Below are positions 1 to 10,779 of a DNA stretch of 64,000 bases, piece by piece (within the stretch, counting starts at the first letter, position 1; every line of letters starts with the position of its first letter). The stretch is from positions 32,765,257 to 32,829,256 of the forward strand of contig JACMZG010001913.1 in NCBI GenBank assembly GCA_018340805.1, written 5' to 3'. Source of the DNA: Microvelia longipes (lineage: Eukaryota; Arthropoda; Insecta; Hemiptera; Veliidae). The notes under the pieces are model-generated. The model searched no databases. It had not been told where the DNA came from and was given only the letters and a program-made list of their open reading frames with translations. The position numbers and the translations under genes are program-made.

Positions 1-772
1 AATGACGTTAGTCCTGGATGTCAAACCACCCCCTCAATTTTAAATCAGACCAACCTTACTTGTTCCTCAACTTTATTTTCCCCCGCTTTCAACTGATTTT
101 AGCCATGTGTCGTACTATAATAGATGGTTGTCTTCACTCTTTATATTCTTAACAAATCCATCATTGCTAAATATGACCAAAATAATTAAAATTTAAGCAA
201 TAAAAATATATCCCTAATCATTTCATTAGGGTTTCCGTGCGCATGTTCGATCTATCCAGTTCTGTCATCGTGTACCCATTCTAGTTTCAGATTTGCATCA
301 ATCAAACTGTTTATTCATCAAAGAATCAATCGATTGATGTCACACGTGATTGTCATGTGTTTTAGCACGTGCTATGTAATCATTTAAAAGTTGATGGTAA
401 GTAAATATATATATGTTACTTAATATTTCCAATTTTATTGATAAATTTATAATAATTTTTATAAAATAATAAGAAACTGGGGTATTACTAAAAGTATTAT
501 TAATTTATAACTTCTTTACAAATAAACAGCAATACTACTTACAAACTTACAGATAATTACAGGAAAATTGATCTGAGGACAGTGCGAGTATAATGAGTTC
601 TCGTCGGGTTCAAAGAACGCTAAGATAAACATTACAAAGACAATGTGGAGTTCTTTCGTTGTTAACGTGTTTAAAATATAAACAAACACACTTACCAAGT
701 ATAATTTTTAGAGGAAAATTTACTTGCTTATTATCATTTATAATTGTTTAAAGAAATTATATGTGTAAGGAC

Positions 773-774
<2 letters not shown>
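1..774. other. AT-rich sequence, nothing recognised
   Basis: No coding frame with recognisable content, no repeat structure and no RNA motif were seen on either strand. Confidence 0.5.

Positions 775-829
<55 letters not shown>
775..829. repeat. (TA)n microsatellite
   Basis: Uninterrupted TA dinucleotide run of about 55 bp. Confidence 0.98.
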
Positions 830-832
<3 letters not shown>

Positions 833-922
833 GGAATCAATGTCAATCATGACATGAGACTTTTTAGTATATAAAGTTATTGTTGTCAATTGATAAGAAA
901 TATAAGTTTCAGTCTTGCAATT

Positions 923-925
<3 letters not shown>

Positions 926-983
<58 letters not shown>
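926..983. repeat. (TA)n microsatellite
   Basis: Second TA run of about 57 bp, only 95 bp after the first. Confidence 0.98.
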
Positions 984-988
<5 letters not shown>

Positions 989-1733
989 AGTCTTGCATAT
1001 CCTACTTTTTCGTTATCCCGGGTCTATCCCCCGCAATGCCATCCATGTTATCAGCGAATATTGTAACAATAAATTTGGATACACGAGCTATTCATCTATT
1101 TTCTTCGCATATTGATTGTTAGTTTATACAAACATTGAGTAAAACCACATTACCATATCACCTGGGTATCTACTCCGAGATATATTGTGCGTAAACGTGA
1201 TTCTCACGCTGTTTCTCATAAAAACCTACCCATTGCCAGTGTTACCTTGATTATTTATACCCGAACACGTGGGTCATCCAGTATGTTATATTCCGTAATC
1301 TTAGTTGTTAATTATTCACCCAACAATTTCTGTAACATTTGCATTATTTTATTTCCCAAATCCAATTTGAATATTTGTCTGTTAATTGTATTTTTAGAAT
1401 ATATTTCATTAATTGTACAAAAATAAGAAATCACAGTGGAAAATTATTGATTATTTATTAAGTTATCAATTAATGTTAAATTATCGTCGTATATAATAAA
1501 ACTTGTATTGGTTCATGTTAGAGAAGGTCACGTTTATTCGATAATTAGGTTGCACGAGTGCCGCCTAACAATACAGAAGGTGACGGCGAAGGCGGCAATT
1601 ACGGGCGTCTTTGTGCAGTTGAATTAACTTTCATCTTGATTTAATTTGCGTTATTATTTTTCTCTTATGATATTAACGCATGTCGTGTTTATAAATAGTA
1701 GTTTGCGTTTTAAATATAGAAGGATAAAATAAA
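984..1733. other. Unannotated AT-rich stretch
   Basis: No supported gene or repeat. The short frame at 1187-1426 has no recognisable domain and looks like chance. Confidence 0.45.
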
Positions 1734-1850
1734 TGGGTACGGGGCACCTCGTAACATTTCCTCGCGTATCCTCGAATTTACTATGTTGAACCTCTCCCTT
1801 TCGGACTAACTTGGATCATCCTAAGAATATTGAAATAACTTATCATGAGT
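1734..1850 (+). repeat. Family A fragment (5' end)
   Basis: Contains GGGTACGGGGCACCTCG, then TTTCCTCGCG, TTTCGGACTAA and ATCATCCTAAGAATA. These follow the order of the 5' end of dispersed family A (full copies at 23893-24705 and 50300-51130). The remainder of the element is absent. Confidence 0.55.
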
Positions 1851-1875
1851 GTAAGGCGATATATGTAAAAAAATA

Positions 1876-2604
1876 GAGGGAGGCGATTCTAGACATAATT
1901 TACAACAAATACCTAAAGGTGTACCTTTAAGTACTCCTTTGTTCTTTCTAATCCCAACTGTTTCGCTGCTAATACACATTTTGTATGTTTTTCCGGTGTT
2001 AGTACCTTGCTTTAAACATCGCTCATATCAACTGGAACTGTAATTCTTAAAGCCTCAAATTTAGTATCCTTGGAAAGCTAACAAATTGTCCTAAAATAAG
2101 AACTATTTATAAATTTTATATTCTATTAAATATGTTGTGACTTCTTAGTCATGAGTAAAAGAGTTAAAATTAATAGAATTTTCATTTAATTTGATGTGCT
2201 GCTGAAAGTATCCAAACAAAGCTACAGGTTGTTGGGTTTCAGGAAAAACTTTTACAATCGTTACTCTTTCTCATTAGTCATATCTTTACCTCTTCATTTG
2301 TCGGTGATATTTTGTATTTTGTGATATTTTCATTTCAAGTTCCAAAACATGCTTAAAATGTTAATAAATTAATCTGGATTTTTGAGTTTGTTTACATCAT
2401 TTATTTTATCGCGCCACATAGCAAACTTTCTAGTTTTGAAATACTTAGATTGCTTAGAAATAACCCTGCCTCTAGCACTCTCATCTCGCGCTATTTTTCA
2501 AGCTTTAGATTCTTTTTACGTGAGTGTTTAACTGAAAGTCTAATAGGAATCGGAAAACAAAGGAGTACCTAAATTTGTTACAAATTATCTCTAGAATCGC
2601 TTCC
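1876..2604. mobile_element. Non-autonomous TIR DNA element
   Basis: The left end (GGAGGCGATTCTAGACATAA, then AAGTACTCCTTTGTTCTT) returns in inverted orientation at the right end (complement reads GGAAGCGATTCTAGAGATAA, then GGTACTCCTTTGTTTTCC). The terminal inverted repeats are about 70 bp with a 12-15 bp length difference inside. No convincing transposase frame lies between them, and I saw no clear target duplication. The superfamily is unassigned. Confidence 0.65.
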
Positions 2605-4224
2605 TTTAATTTATTACATGTATCGCATCACATACTGTATTAGTTGCCTTTTTTACTTACCAGCGTCACCCATAAGGGTCTAATGCTTCCTCTATATTTA
2701 GTACTACGTTCACACACACTTCTAGATCCGCGGATCGTATTAAATATGATCTCTCAATACGGTACTATTAGCTGTATGAACCATGCGGAGGGGATCCGAT
2801 CGCATACGCTAGACCTAGGAGGATAAAATCTAAATGGATTCCCTGATACGCTGCATGTAGCTTTAGAGACGATCGTATTTAACGGATAACCTTCTCGTCG
2901 AACTATTATTTCACTTCAATATTACCGTTTTTGATCAAACAACTTTTGGATTATTATTTTTTTAGTGTAACTTTATAATTGTGCAAAGAAATCACAATTT
3001 AATAAAATATATATTTTTGTTTTAAACTTCCTTATAACCAAAAGTGAACCTTCACTATAAAAGACGCGATGTTTTGGCGAGATCAGTTACCACGTAATCT
3101 CACTCGATCGACTAAACAAATACGGTGTCCTATACCGTATAAGAAAATTATCGAAATAAGAAAAACCGTATAAGAAAAATGCCCTAAATACGATAAGTAC
3201 CTTATCGTATTTAATTCGTATCCAATACGATCGCCAGTACGTAGTAATTGCTTAACATTAGTGATTCCACAAAACATGTTGATATGCAAGATGTATTTAA
3301 ATTAAACGTAATATAGTTATTTATATTATAAAGGATAAACTCAAGCCGAATTTCAACTTGATAACATTATTTTTTATTTTAATCAATTTAAAAAAAATCT
3401 GTAAAAAAAAACACAGAATTTAAACAGTTCTAGAATGACTTGTTTGTCCAAGGAGGTTTGTTTATTTAAACTTCACATTAACATTAAAATTTGATCAGCC
3501 TAATTTATAAAAGTACTTAAATATCCGCGTTTTAACCTTTTACCGTTCCATTTGACCCTTTAATGTTCAATTATAACCTAATATATTGCAAATAAAAAGT
3601 AATCAGTATTATAATTGTGAGAGAACTACAAGCTATAAATTTTATGATATTTTGTAAAGAACTGAAGATATTTAGTAAATTTTACCCATTTTTTAGTGTT
3701 AGAGGCTTAAGTGACTATATTTTTCATTATACCCGTATTACGATTAAATAAAAGTATTCAGACAGAAAATACTAAATCAGAAAGCAATTGGGAATCATAT
3801 TATCGGCTAATAGGAGGAGTCCCTCTGATCCAATTTATACATATTAGCTGACCAATTTTTTTCTTAATGATGCCAATTTACGAGGGATCTCTGCGGGTGG
3901 CAGCCCCAATTATACACATTTTCCAGACATATTGAAATCAAATTGATTTCGGATTGGAAACTTTTATAATAAATTTTAATTCGATATTGATTCAACATTT
4001 TTTTATACAGAGATGATCTATGTTTACAATCAGTGTTAAAAATTGCTTCAGCGCGTTTTAACATAAAATAATGTGGAATGAAAAGTAACTATGAAAGGAA
4101 AGCACCAATGTAAGATTCAATTTAGAAAGTAAACTAAGATATAAACTTGGTGATTGGTTTATTAATTTTTGTATTTTGCAACATAGTCTTACTTTATTAA
4201 GTTAGTACGCCAACAAGAGAAAAA
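2605..4224. other. Unannotated, with short TACGGTA/GATACG palindromes
   Basis: No supported gene. Between about 3110 and 3240, variants of TACGGTATAAGAAAA and AATACGATAAG recur in both orientations, suggesting a decayed short repeat. Confidence 0.4.
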
Positions 4225-4450
4225 ACAAAACGACAATAAGTGCGAAATTTTTATTTTCCATTATAATGGGAGTTAATTTTTTATATCAAGTTCTTAATCT
4301 TATTGTTTTCACTTCATAATGTTATCCTATTGACCTTGAATTCAATTTTATTCTCTAAACAGAATCATATAAAACATGGTTTACGTAGAACCATAGGAAT
4401 GTATCCCGTAGGAATAGATTTTTTATCAAATGACACAAATGAGTTCTTAG
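4225..4450 (+). repeat. Dispersed family C, copy 1
   Basis: Shares an ordered series of blocks with 34940-35250: CGACAATAAGTGCGAAAT, TTATCCTATTGACCTTG, AATTCAATTTTATTC and CCATAGGAATG-like sequence. No coding content was recognised. It is likely a mobile-element remnant. Confidence 0.5.
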
Positions 4451-4626
4451 CATTATATAGGAAAATTTTGAAAAGAATCTGTCATTTAAGTAATTATTAA
4501 GTATAATTGAGTGACACCTAGGAAATGTAATAAACAAAATGCAGTGCTACATCTGGAACTGTTTTATCATTTGACATTGGTGGTTGATTGCATTGTTAAT
4601 TGACATTGATGGCTCGACATGTCCCT

Positions 4627-4668
4627 CTCTTGTTTCGTTACGTCTAACTCATCAGGGCGCCGACAGAG
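4627..4668 (-). ncRNA. Hammerhead ribozyme-like motif (left arm)
   Basis: On the minus strand: CTCTGTC, GGCGCC, CTGATGA, GTTA-GACG-TAAC, GAAA, CAAGAG. The invariant CTGATGA and GAAA boxes are intact and are joined by a perfect 4-bp stem II with a 4-nt loop. CTCTGT can pair with ACA(A)GAG, with one bulge, as stem III. A GUC cleavage triplet sits at 4664-4662. Stem I (GGCGCC) is very short for a type III fold. An alternative type I closure uses GGCTC with GAGCC further out. Activity is untested. Confidence 0.6.
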
Positions 4669-4913
4669 CCTGAACTCACTCAGACATACAAATAAAATTC
4701 CAAAGTATTTATGTGATGTATTTACCGGAGACGAGCGGTGCTGTCTTACAGCCATCTTGCAGTAAGATCATATTGTGTCTACTATTTATGTTTTTGCAAA
4801 AGTCGATACTATCAAATTATATATGTTTAGCTTGCCAATGAAAACATATCTCTAGTAAATACTTCACATTACATTCTTCGGAATTTTAATTAAAGGTCTG
4901 AGTGAGTTCAGGC

Positions 4914-4952
4914 TCTGTCGACACCCAGATGAGTTAGACGTAACGAAATAGA
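4914..4952 (+). ncRNA. Hammerhead ribozyme-like motif (right arm, mutated)
   Basis: The same layout as the left arm on the plus strand: TCTGTC, GACACC, CAGATGA, GTTAGACGTAAC, GAAA, TAGA. The first conserved box has T changed to A at 4927, which is expected to damage the core. Stem II and GAAA are intact, and stem III can still form (TCTGT with ATAGA, one G-U pair). It is most likely inactive. Confidence 0.5.
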
Positions 4953-5047
4953 AACATGACATTATGTCGAGCCATCAATGATGTTGAATCATTGATTGTC
5001 ACTATTCATGTTTTGCAAATTTCGGTAGTATCAAATGATAAATAATG

Positions 5048-6595
5048 TAGTACCTATAGAAAATTTCAAGCCTCTAGGGCGGTATGCATAGAGTCAGTCC
5101 ACCATTACTCTTAATATAGTGCTCTAGTCCATAGTCTGGACTAGAGAAATATTCTGATAGAATATTTCCTAACATTCTTCAAAAAATACCAATTCTTCAT
5201 AAAAGGACGGTTCTTTATAAAAGGCAGTTTAAGCTTTGAATAGAAGCAATTGATTCAGTCTTAAACGTGCTTTGCTTTTCCCAATGTATTAGGTTTATTA
5301 TTAGATCATAAGTTAAAATATAGTTACCATACGGATTCTGTCATTTAGAAGGAAAATTCACTTTTTCATATGACTATGACGAAACCTAGACATAATGGGC
5401 ATAATATACCTATGGTAGAAGAAGAAAAGAAAAAAAACTAAATTGACGTTGAAATTCATACAGTAGGAGTGGGGGCAGAGGACACAGTGATCCAACTCCC
5501 TGGTTTGACAGGGAGTTGGACAACTAGTCCTAAAACAGGGGCTAGTTGCATAAACTACCGCACCGAGCGCTAGTTTTCACCTTGTGCCGCCTTTATCAAT
5601 ATTGTACACATAATAACAAATTTATTTAATTATATGCAAATATTACATCCAAAAAAATTTAGGATTGTTAAAAGTACCTTTAAATTTAATTTTAAAAATG
5701 AAGAAATAATTATTTTATGTAAGCGGGACATGGTGAACTGACCTGCTCCAGTGGAAAAACGGCGAACTAAAAAAACAGGCCCGTCTAAAACAGTTTATTT
5801 CGGATGAGTAGGATAACTGGATCCCGCGCTCCCATCCATACTGTATGAGTTTCTACAACAGTTTAGTAAAATTGTTTTCCAATAAATTTGTCGTATAAAT
5901 TTTTGACCATTAAATGAATTTTAGTTTTCTAGGTAGGTTACAATAAAGGTTACATCTGGACACCACACCAACTTCTCTGTTATCAGCAGTGCTAATTCTA
6001 TATATGTATAGCATTTTTCTGTCTGAGTACGATCTACTGTCAACTATCTTAATAAAAAAACATCAATATTTTTTCACATTTTAAGTAATCTTCAAATAAT
6101 ACGAAAGACATGCAAATATATTTTTAATATTAAGTTGACATTTTTTTTCAAACCAACTTAATCTTTACTACAATCTAAATATTTGTCCAGGTATTCAATC
6201 CTAATAAATTTGTTCTTTTGACGTCTTTTTATCTAAAATGTAATTTCATATCTAAAATCCATTCTATATTATTATTAAGTGATTAAGCGGTTCGATATAT
6301 TAAAAGAAATGGATAAGAATCAAAAAGTAAATAATCTATTTTGTAATAATTCAAAAAGAAATATATTACAATGATAAATTATATCTAGTCTATTAGTTAG
6401 AGATAAATATCTCTAGCATCTGAAACATGATGCCAAGTGCTACTTTATTTCAATTCTTCTTTTTCTTGATTTCTTTTTCAAGTTATGTTAGTAAAAAGAA
6501 AAGTGCGTGGTAAAAAATTAAATAAAAACATATTGAGATTTAATTATATATCGAGGAAGTCAGTTAGTTAGTACTTCATGATACATAATTTTTTT
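5048..6595. other. Unannotated apart from paired hairpins
   Basis: No gene or long repeat is supported. The tandem hairpins at 5491-5548 are listed separately. Confidence 0.4.
5491..5548. repeat. Two adjacent short hairpins
   Basis: The first has a perfect 12-bp stem (TCCAACTCCCTG with its complement at 5509-5520) and a 6-nt loop. The second follows directly: CAACTAGTCC pairs with GGGCTAGTTG with one wobble. The function is unknown. Confidence 0.7.
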
Positions 6596-6745
6596 TATGA
6601 CATGCAATAGCCGGCAGTAAAGTGGCAATTTATTGCTACGGAGATTTTTTATAACGAGCCATGGCGAGTAGTAAAGTAGTTTGTTATTGCCACGAAAAAT
6701 TGTTTTATGAAAAGCAATAGTGGACAGTAAAGTTTCAGTTAATCA
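6596..6745. repeat. Degenerate tandem repeat, about 58 bp, 3 units
   Basis: Three diverged units share GCAATAGCCGGCAGTAAAGT-like and TTATTGCYACGRA-like blocks, for example CGAGTAGTAAAGTAG and GCAATAGTGGACAGTAAAGT. Confidence 0.55.
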
Positions 6746-6786
6746 ACGTAATAATAAATGTCCTCCAATAAATTAATGTCAAACGT

Positions 6787-7318
6787 ATCAAAAGTGGTTA
6801 GATGGTGAATATAAGGCGCGGTCGAATATCCACGGCCTTCTAGAACGTTGGATCACCAAAAAACTTTTTTATAACTTTTTTTTTCAAAATTTTCAGTAAT
6901 TAGCCGGATTTGTGATAAATGAAGCCTATTTCCGTAATCTGCACGCTCTTTTGGTTAATCTCAAAGAGTATTAACATTCACTCAACGATTTATTTTTAAT
7001 CTACTTGGTACATACATAACTACTGTTAGACGTCAATATTAACAAATATGACATGTCAAAATATAACACAAAATATTCTCTAACAGTAGTTATGTATGTA
7101 CCAAGATTAAAAATAAATCGTTGAGTGAATGTAAATACTCTTTGAGATTCACCAAAAGAGCGTGCAGATTACGGAAATAGGCTTCATTTATCACAAATCC
7201 GGCTAATTACTGAAAATTTTGAAAAAAAAGTTATAAAAAAGTTTGTTGATGATCCAACGTTCTAGAAGGCCGTGGATATTCGACCGCGCCTTATATTCAC
7301 CATCTAACCACTTTTGAT
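6787..7318. mobile_element. Near-perfect long hairpin element
   Basis: Two arms of about 240 bp (6787-7031 and about 7078-7318) are inverted copies with only a handful of differences: two or more substitutions near ATCACCAAAA, an A-tract indel, GGTTAATC/GGTGAATC, ATTAAC/ATTTAC, and a 3-bp indel near the centre. The loop is about 46 bp. The outermost bases read ATCAAAAGTGGTTAGATGG on each strand. It encodes no protein. It looks like a foldback or palindromic MITE. I could not identify a target duplication. Confidence 0.8.
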
Positions 7319-7464
7319 GCTGTTTAAACTGATCCACTAGCCATACTTAAAATCAATTAAACAAGATTAGGCCGATGGGGTTAAAGATTTTCTTGTTTAA
7401 GGACGTTTGCAAAGATATTATAAATTGAGGTTATTTGTATTCTAAGGATGAGTGGAACAATTCC

Positions 7465-7512
7465 AAAGAATAAGGACGAGCATGCCACTGAGGTACCCCG
7501 TACCTGATATCT
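7465..7512 (-). repeat. Possible family A end fragment
   Basis: AAGGACGAGC followed by TGAGGTACCCCGTACC matches two separate landmarks of the family A 5' end in reverse orientation. Confidence 0.35.
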
Positions 7513-7518
7513 TTTCTC

Positions 7519-7969
7519 AAAACTCATGTCTGTTTCTTACTTTTGTAGTTTGTGTTGTTCTAAATTATATGTACTTAACGAATGGTACAAATTACAATAA
7601 GTAAAGACAGTACCGTCTTAATTGCTTTCCCTGCCTGTAAATAACAGTGAAGTCATATGTTGTTGCTACGTCAAATTAAATTTTACCATACTAATTATTA
7701 TGACATCGACTCTTCCCTAACTCCAAATTACTTTAGTGTTAGTCGTCTGTTGCGTAATAAGTACTAGTCAAAAATATTTTATGAGCCCATGTTGATCCAT
7801 GCAGACCTGCGGAGCAGTCTACATAATAAAAATTTGCTAAATACATAAAAAAATATTCGAAGTAATATTAAATGCGTAAGATATCTAATAAACGAGACAT
7901 TTCTGAGCGTCTTGGTACCAATGACATGTTTCAACAATGAGTATGTAATGGCTATTTCAACTTTACAAA
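7519..7969. other. Unannotated stretch
   Basis: No supported gene, repeat or RNA was seen. Confidence 0.4.
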
Positions 7970-8600
7970 ATTGGGTACGGGGTAACTCCGAATTTTTCCT
8001 CACTACATCACATTAGCTATGCTCATACTGCCAAAGTCGGACTCGTTTCGCTCGTCCTTAAAATATACCGCTAAATGTATACTACAACACGTCTTCGAAC
8101 TCGCTTTGCGCGTTCTCAGATCCGTTTCATTCTCTGTGGTCACCCATCCAGGAATTGACCTTTATATATATGACCTTTGATATGTATATTTATGATCCAA
8201 CAAAAATCACTGATATACTTGTCGTATTACAACGAAGCTTAGAGCACTTATTTCTTACGTAAAGGTATACACTTTACGTTTATACTATGTGTATGTTTGT
8301 GATTTTTTAAATAACGTACGCAATCCATTCGATAAAAATTAAACTAATGCTTATCGACATGAAAATTGGCGCATATATTAGTCTTATACATGGCTGCATG
8401 CGTGATCTAATCGTTCGCTACATTTTTCCGCGTTTTGTGATTTGACGAAATTCTTAATAAATCATTATTGCAGGTTAATGATGTCATAAAAATTATTTTC
8501 TGGATAGCTCAACCTATAAATTGATGTCTGGGTGTGTGTCTAAGAACGGACACGCACACACATGCACACACAAACGCACACAGACATAGAGACATTCTAT
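7970..8600 (+). mobile_element. Dispersed family A copy (nearly complete)
   Basis: Landmarks in order: GGGTACGGGGTAACTCCGA, TTTTCCTCACTACATC, TCGGACTCGTTTCGCTCGTC, CAACACGTCTTCGAACTCGC, TATGATCCAACAAAAA, TTACGTAAAGGTATACACTT, AAACTAATGCTTATCG, TCTTATACATGGC, CCGCGTTTTGTGATTT, TTAATGATGTCATAAAAAT, and a CA-rich block. The terminal hairpin end is missing. No protein is encoded. The superfamily is unassigned and the family is non-autonomous. Confidence 0.75.
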
Positions 8601-8639
8601 GTTCTACATTTATCATATTTACCTGAATTTCTTTTGTTT

Positions 8640-8820
8640 GTTAATACTATCAACTTAGATGCTTAAAATAAATAAATAAATAAATAAAAGATTAATATAA
8701 AAAAAAATATATAAAAAATAAAATATAATCAAAATAGTAATAAAATATATACATATAAAAAAAAATAAATAAATAAATAAAAATAATAATAATAAAATAA
8801 AATAATAAAAATAATTAAAA
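8640..8820. repeat. AAATA/AATA low-complexity tract
   Basis: Extended runs of AAATAAATA and AATAATAA. The minus-strand frame across it (8729-8950) is a by-product of this tract and of the Penelope 3' region. Confidence 0.9.
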
Positions 8821-8829
8821 CCTTACTAA

Positions 8830-9150
8830 CTCTACAATTCCTACTCTGATTTATTTTCATCATACTAACGTTTAACAAATAACAACACCAAAATCTCTCC
8901 ACAAAACCTTTATTAAAACCAGAGCCGGCTTTTGACCTCACGATCATCATCAGTGCCTATCCAACAAATATTAAAGAAATGAACTAAAATACATAATATA
9001 ATATAGTAAAAATATAAAAACTACGTTATAATAAAGAAAAACTTAAAAATAAAAAATAAATAAATTAGAGGTGTCAAAAAATAAAAAGTTAAAATACATA
9101 AAACATCACAATAAAATATAGAATTACCGGAGAGTTGAAGAAGGAGAATC
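8830..9150 (-). mobile_element. Penelope-like element, 3' non-coding end
   Basis: Lies directly 3' of the GIY-YIG frame on the minus strand and includes the hammerhead-like motif. The block after the motif (AAAGCCGGCTCTGGTTTTAA, then GTGGAGAG) aligns loosely with two relics at 53995-54045 and 54375-54440, supporting one repeat family. Confidence 0.6.
8915..8962 (-). ncRNA. Hammerhead-like motif of a Penelope-like element
   Basis: On the minus strand: GGATAGGCA, CTGATGA (8953-8947), a stem II GATC-GTGA-GGTC with a GNRA-type loop (an extra T precedes it), then AAAA where GAAA is expected, then GCCGGC and TC. A three-pair stem III (A-GC/GC-T) leaves C8922 at the cleavage position. Hammerheads with very short stem III are known in Penelope-like elements. 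The G-to-A change in the second box sits in a former CG context, so simple decay is plausible. This copy is probably inactive. Confidence 0.55.
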
Positions 9151-9591
9151 CTAGTCTGACTTTTTAGGCAGAGTCATATAGCGGACTGGCGGGCGGGGCG
9201 CGTAAACCAGAGGCATAACAACAACAGACGTACTCCCACTTTCACCTTTCTTGTTCAGCGCTTTATCACCATTCTCTTCAACATTACGAAGTATCTCCAA
9301 ATTTTCGAGAGCTGACATAGGACCCCCTTTCGAAATGTAACGTAAGAAGGCTGCTTCATGGGGGCGTTCTCTATGGTTTTCCTCAATTAAGTGGCGATAA
9401 TTGCTAGATTGTAAGGTTTCGTGCTCAGAAATCCTGGTACGGAACGCCCTACCTGTCTGACCTACGTAAGTACTCCCGCAAGTACCACATTTAAGAGAAT
9501 AAACTCCATTCTTGTCTAGGGACTCGACTTGATCTTTACACTTAGAGATGTGACTACGGAGGGAACGGATGTTACTAACGTTACTAACGTT
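9151..9591 (-). pseudogene. Penelope-like element GIY-YIG endonuclease, C-terminal fragment
   Basis: A minus-strand open frame of 146 codons runs from a TGA at 9592-9594 to a TAG at 9151-9153. It has no credible start because it is the 3' part of a longer protein. Residues 29-31 (GVY) and 42-44 (YVG) are the two GIY-YIG strands. C35 and C38 form the CxxC seen in metazoan Penelope-like proteins. The stretch GQTGRAFRTRISEH (44-57) carries the conserved arginines and the EH motif, and a basic, proline-rich tail ends the protein. In this family GIY-YIG follows the reverse transcriptase and nicks DNA during retrotransposition. The reverse transcriptase is missing upstream, so this is a 5'-truncated copy, but the remaining frame is undamaged. 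That suggests a fairly recent insertion. Confidence 0.85.
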
Positions 9592-9594
9592 TCA

Positions 9595-10261
9595 TTTATT
9601 TATCTCCAAACTATACTAACTCTTTACTGCCTTTTTTTATGGCTTCCATTTATTTCTTCATTTTCCTTATCTCCAATTACTTTCCTATTTAAATATTATT
9701 GTCCTTAATTATTTTCTTTTACTAATCCTAAAGTGGAAATATGGATTTATTGTGTTAAAACGTATAAGATGTTTTGGACTATTTTCTGCTATATATCGCT
9801 TGGGTCAGGAGACGCTTAATGTTGTCTTACGTTACTCGATTTAGCTAAACAGATGCTGCTGGTTAACTATGATTAATGTTTTACATTGGATTGGTTTGTA
9901 TACAATGTTGATTCAGTTAGGGTTTATGCTTCATGTTTCCTCCAGACTGAATGATTTGGGAAATATATTCTTCTGTCTACAACTATATAGGAAATTTATT
10001 ATAGACATTGCGGTGCTCTTCATAGCATTGGAGGTATATAGAGGTTCAGAACTCTTGATATGATATGTAATGATGTAGTTTGATGACCATGTCATCTCCT
10101 TGGGCTGGGGGTATTTAATTATTTTCACTTTATGTAAACTTTTGTTGTGATTATTGTAAAATTGTTATTGTCTGTTTTGAAATAAAGTATGTCCTAAAGG
10201 CCTGTAATCAACCTATGGGAATAGGCCGAAAAAAAAATAGAGACAGGCAACTATATGAAAA
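9595..10261. other. Unannotated stretch
   Basis: No reverse transcriptase or other upstream part of the Penelope element was found. The two overlapping short frames around 9869-10128 show no recognisable domain. Confidence 0.4.
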
Positions 10262-10376
10262 CAAATTAGAAGGCTCTGAAATCACTTAAAACGAATAATT
10301 CATGTGACATACCGGTTTCGGATTTCTTGCAAACACAATACTTTTCCTAACCTTGAGTAAATAAGAAAAAGTAAAA
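10262..10376 (+). repeat. Family A 3' end fragment
   Basis: GAAATCACTTAAAACG, ATAATTCATGTGACATACCG, GTTTCGGATTTCTTGC and AAACACAATACTTTTCCT, ending in a partial terminal hairpin (TACTTTTCCT ... AAAAAGTA). Only the last 115 bp of the family are present. Confidence 0.65.
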
Positions 10377-10779
10377 AATCTTTTGTATATTAGATAAAAT
10401 AAAATATTATGATATAATTATATAATATTATTAAATATTATATCATGCACAGCTTTAATTTTAATGTAATAATTAAACATTTAAATGTTACATTGATTTC
10501 TAATCATCCATTTGACAATATTTATAAGAATCAAATGTCACATAAACTTTTAAATACGGGTCTCCTTGAAAATGCAAGTTTTTGTGCTAAGTTTCAAAAC
10601 ATTCGACAATTTGTTTCACAATCATTTCAAATTCACTTTTGAATCAAATTAAAACAAGATTAATAAATGATTGAAATGAAAAATATTTTAAATGTTACGA
10701 AAACAATGTGAAACTCATTTCTATTTTTAGAATCTATATTGGGTCAAATGATGCAAGCACACTGATAATCTATATATAC

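Larger units (their letters stand above)
4562..5047. mobile_element. Inverted-repeat element with hammerhead-like cores
   Basis: The segment 4562-4690 is repeated in inverted orientation at about 4890-5047. Shared landmarks are TTTATCATTTGA at the outer ends, CATTGATGGCTCGACAT, the core GTTACGTCTAAC, and CAGAGCCTGAACTCACTCAG. The spacer holds a partial third copy of the 3' part (4763-4826), so this may be several head-to-head short units rather than one element. Each arm carries a hammerhead-like core on the strand reading outward. No protein is encoded. Confidence 0.7.

Noticed and set aside
4690..4760. Possible tRNA in the spacer of the hammerhead inverted repeat
   Set aside because: GGAGACGAGCGGTG looked promising but no box A/box B pair or cloverleaf can be drawn.
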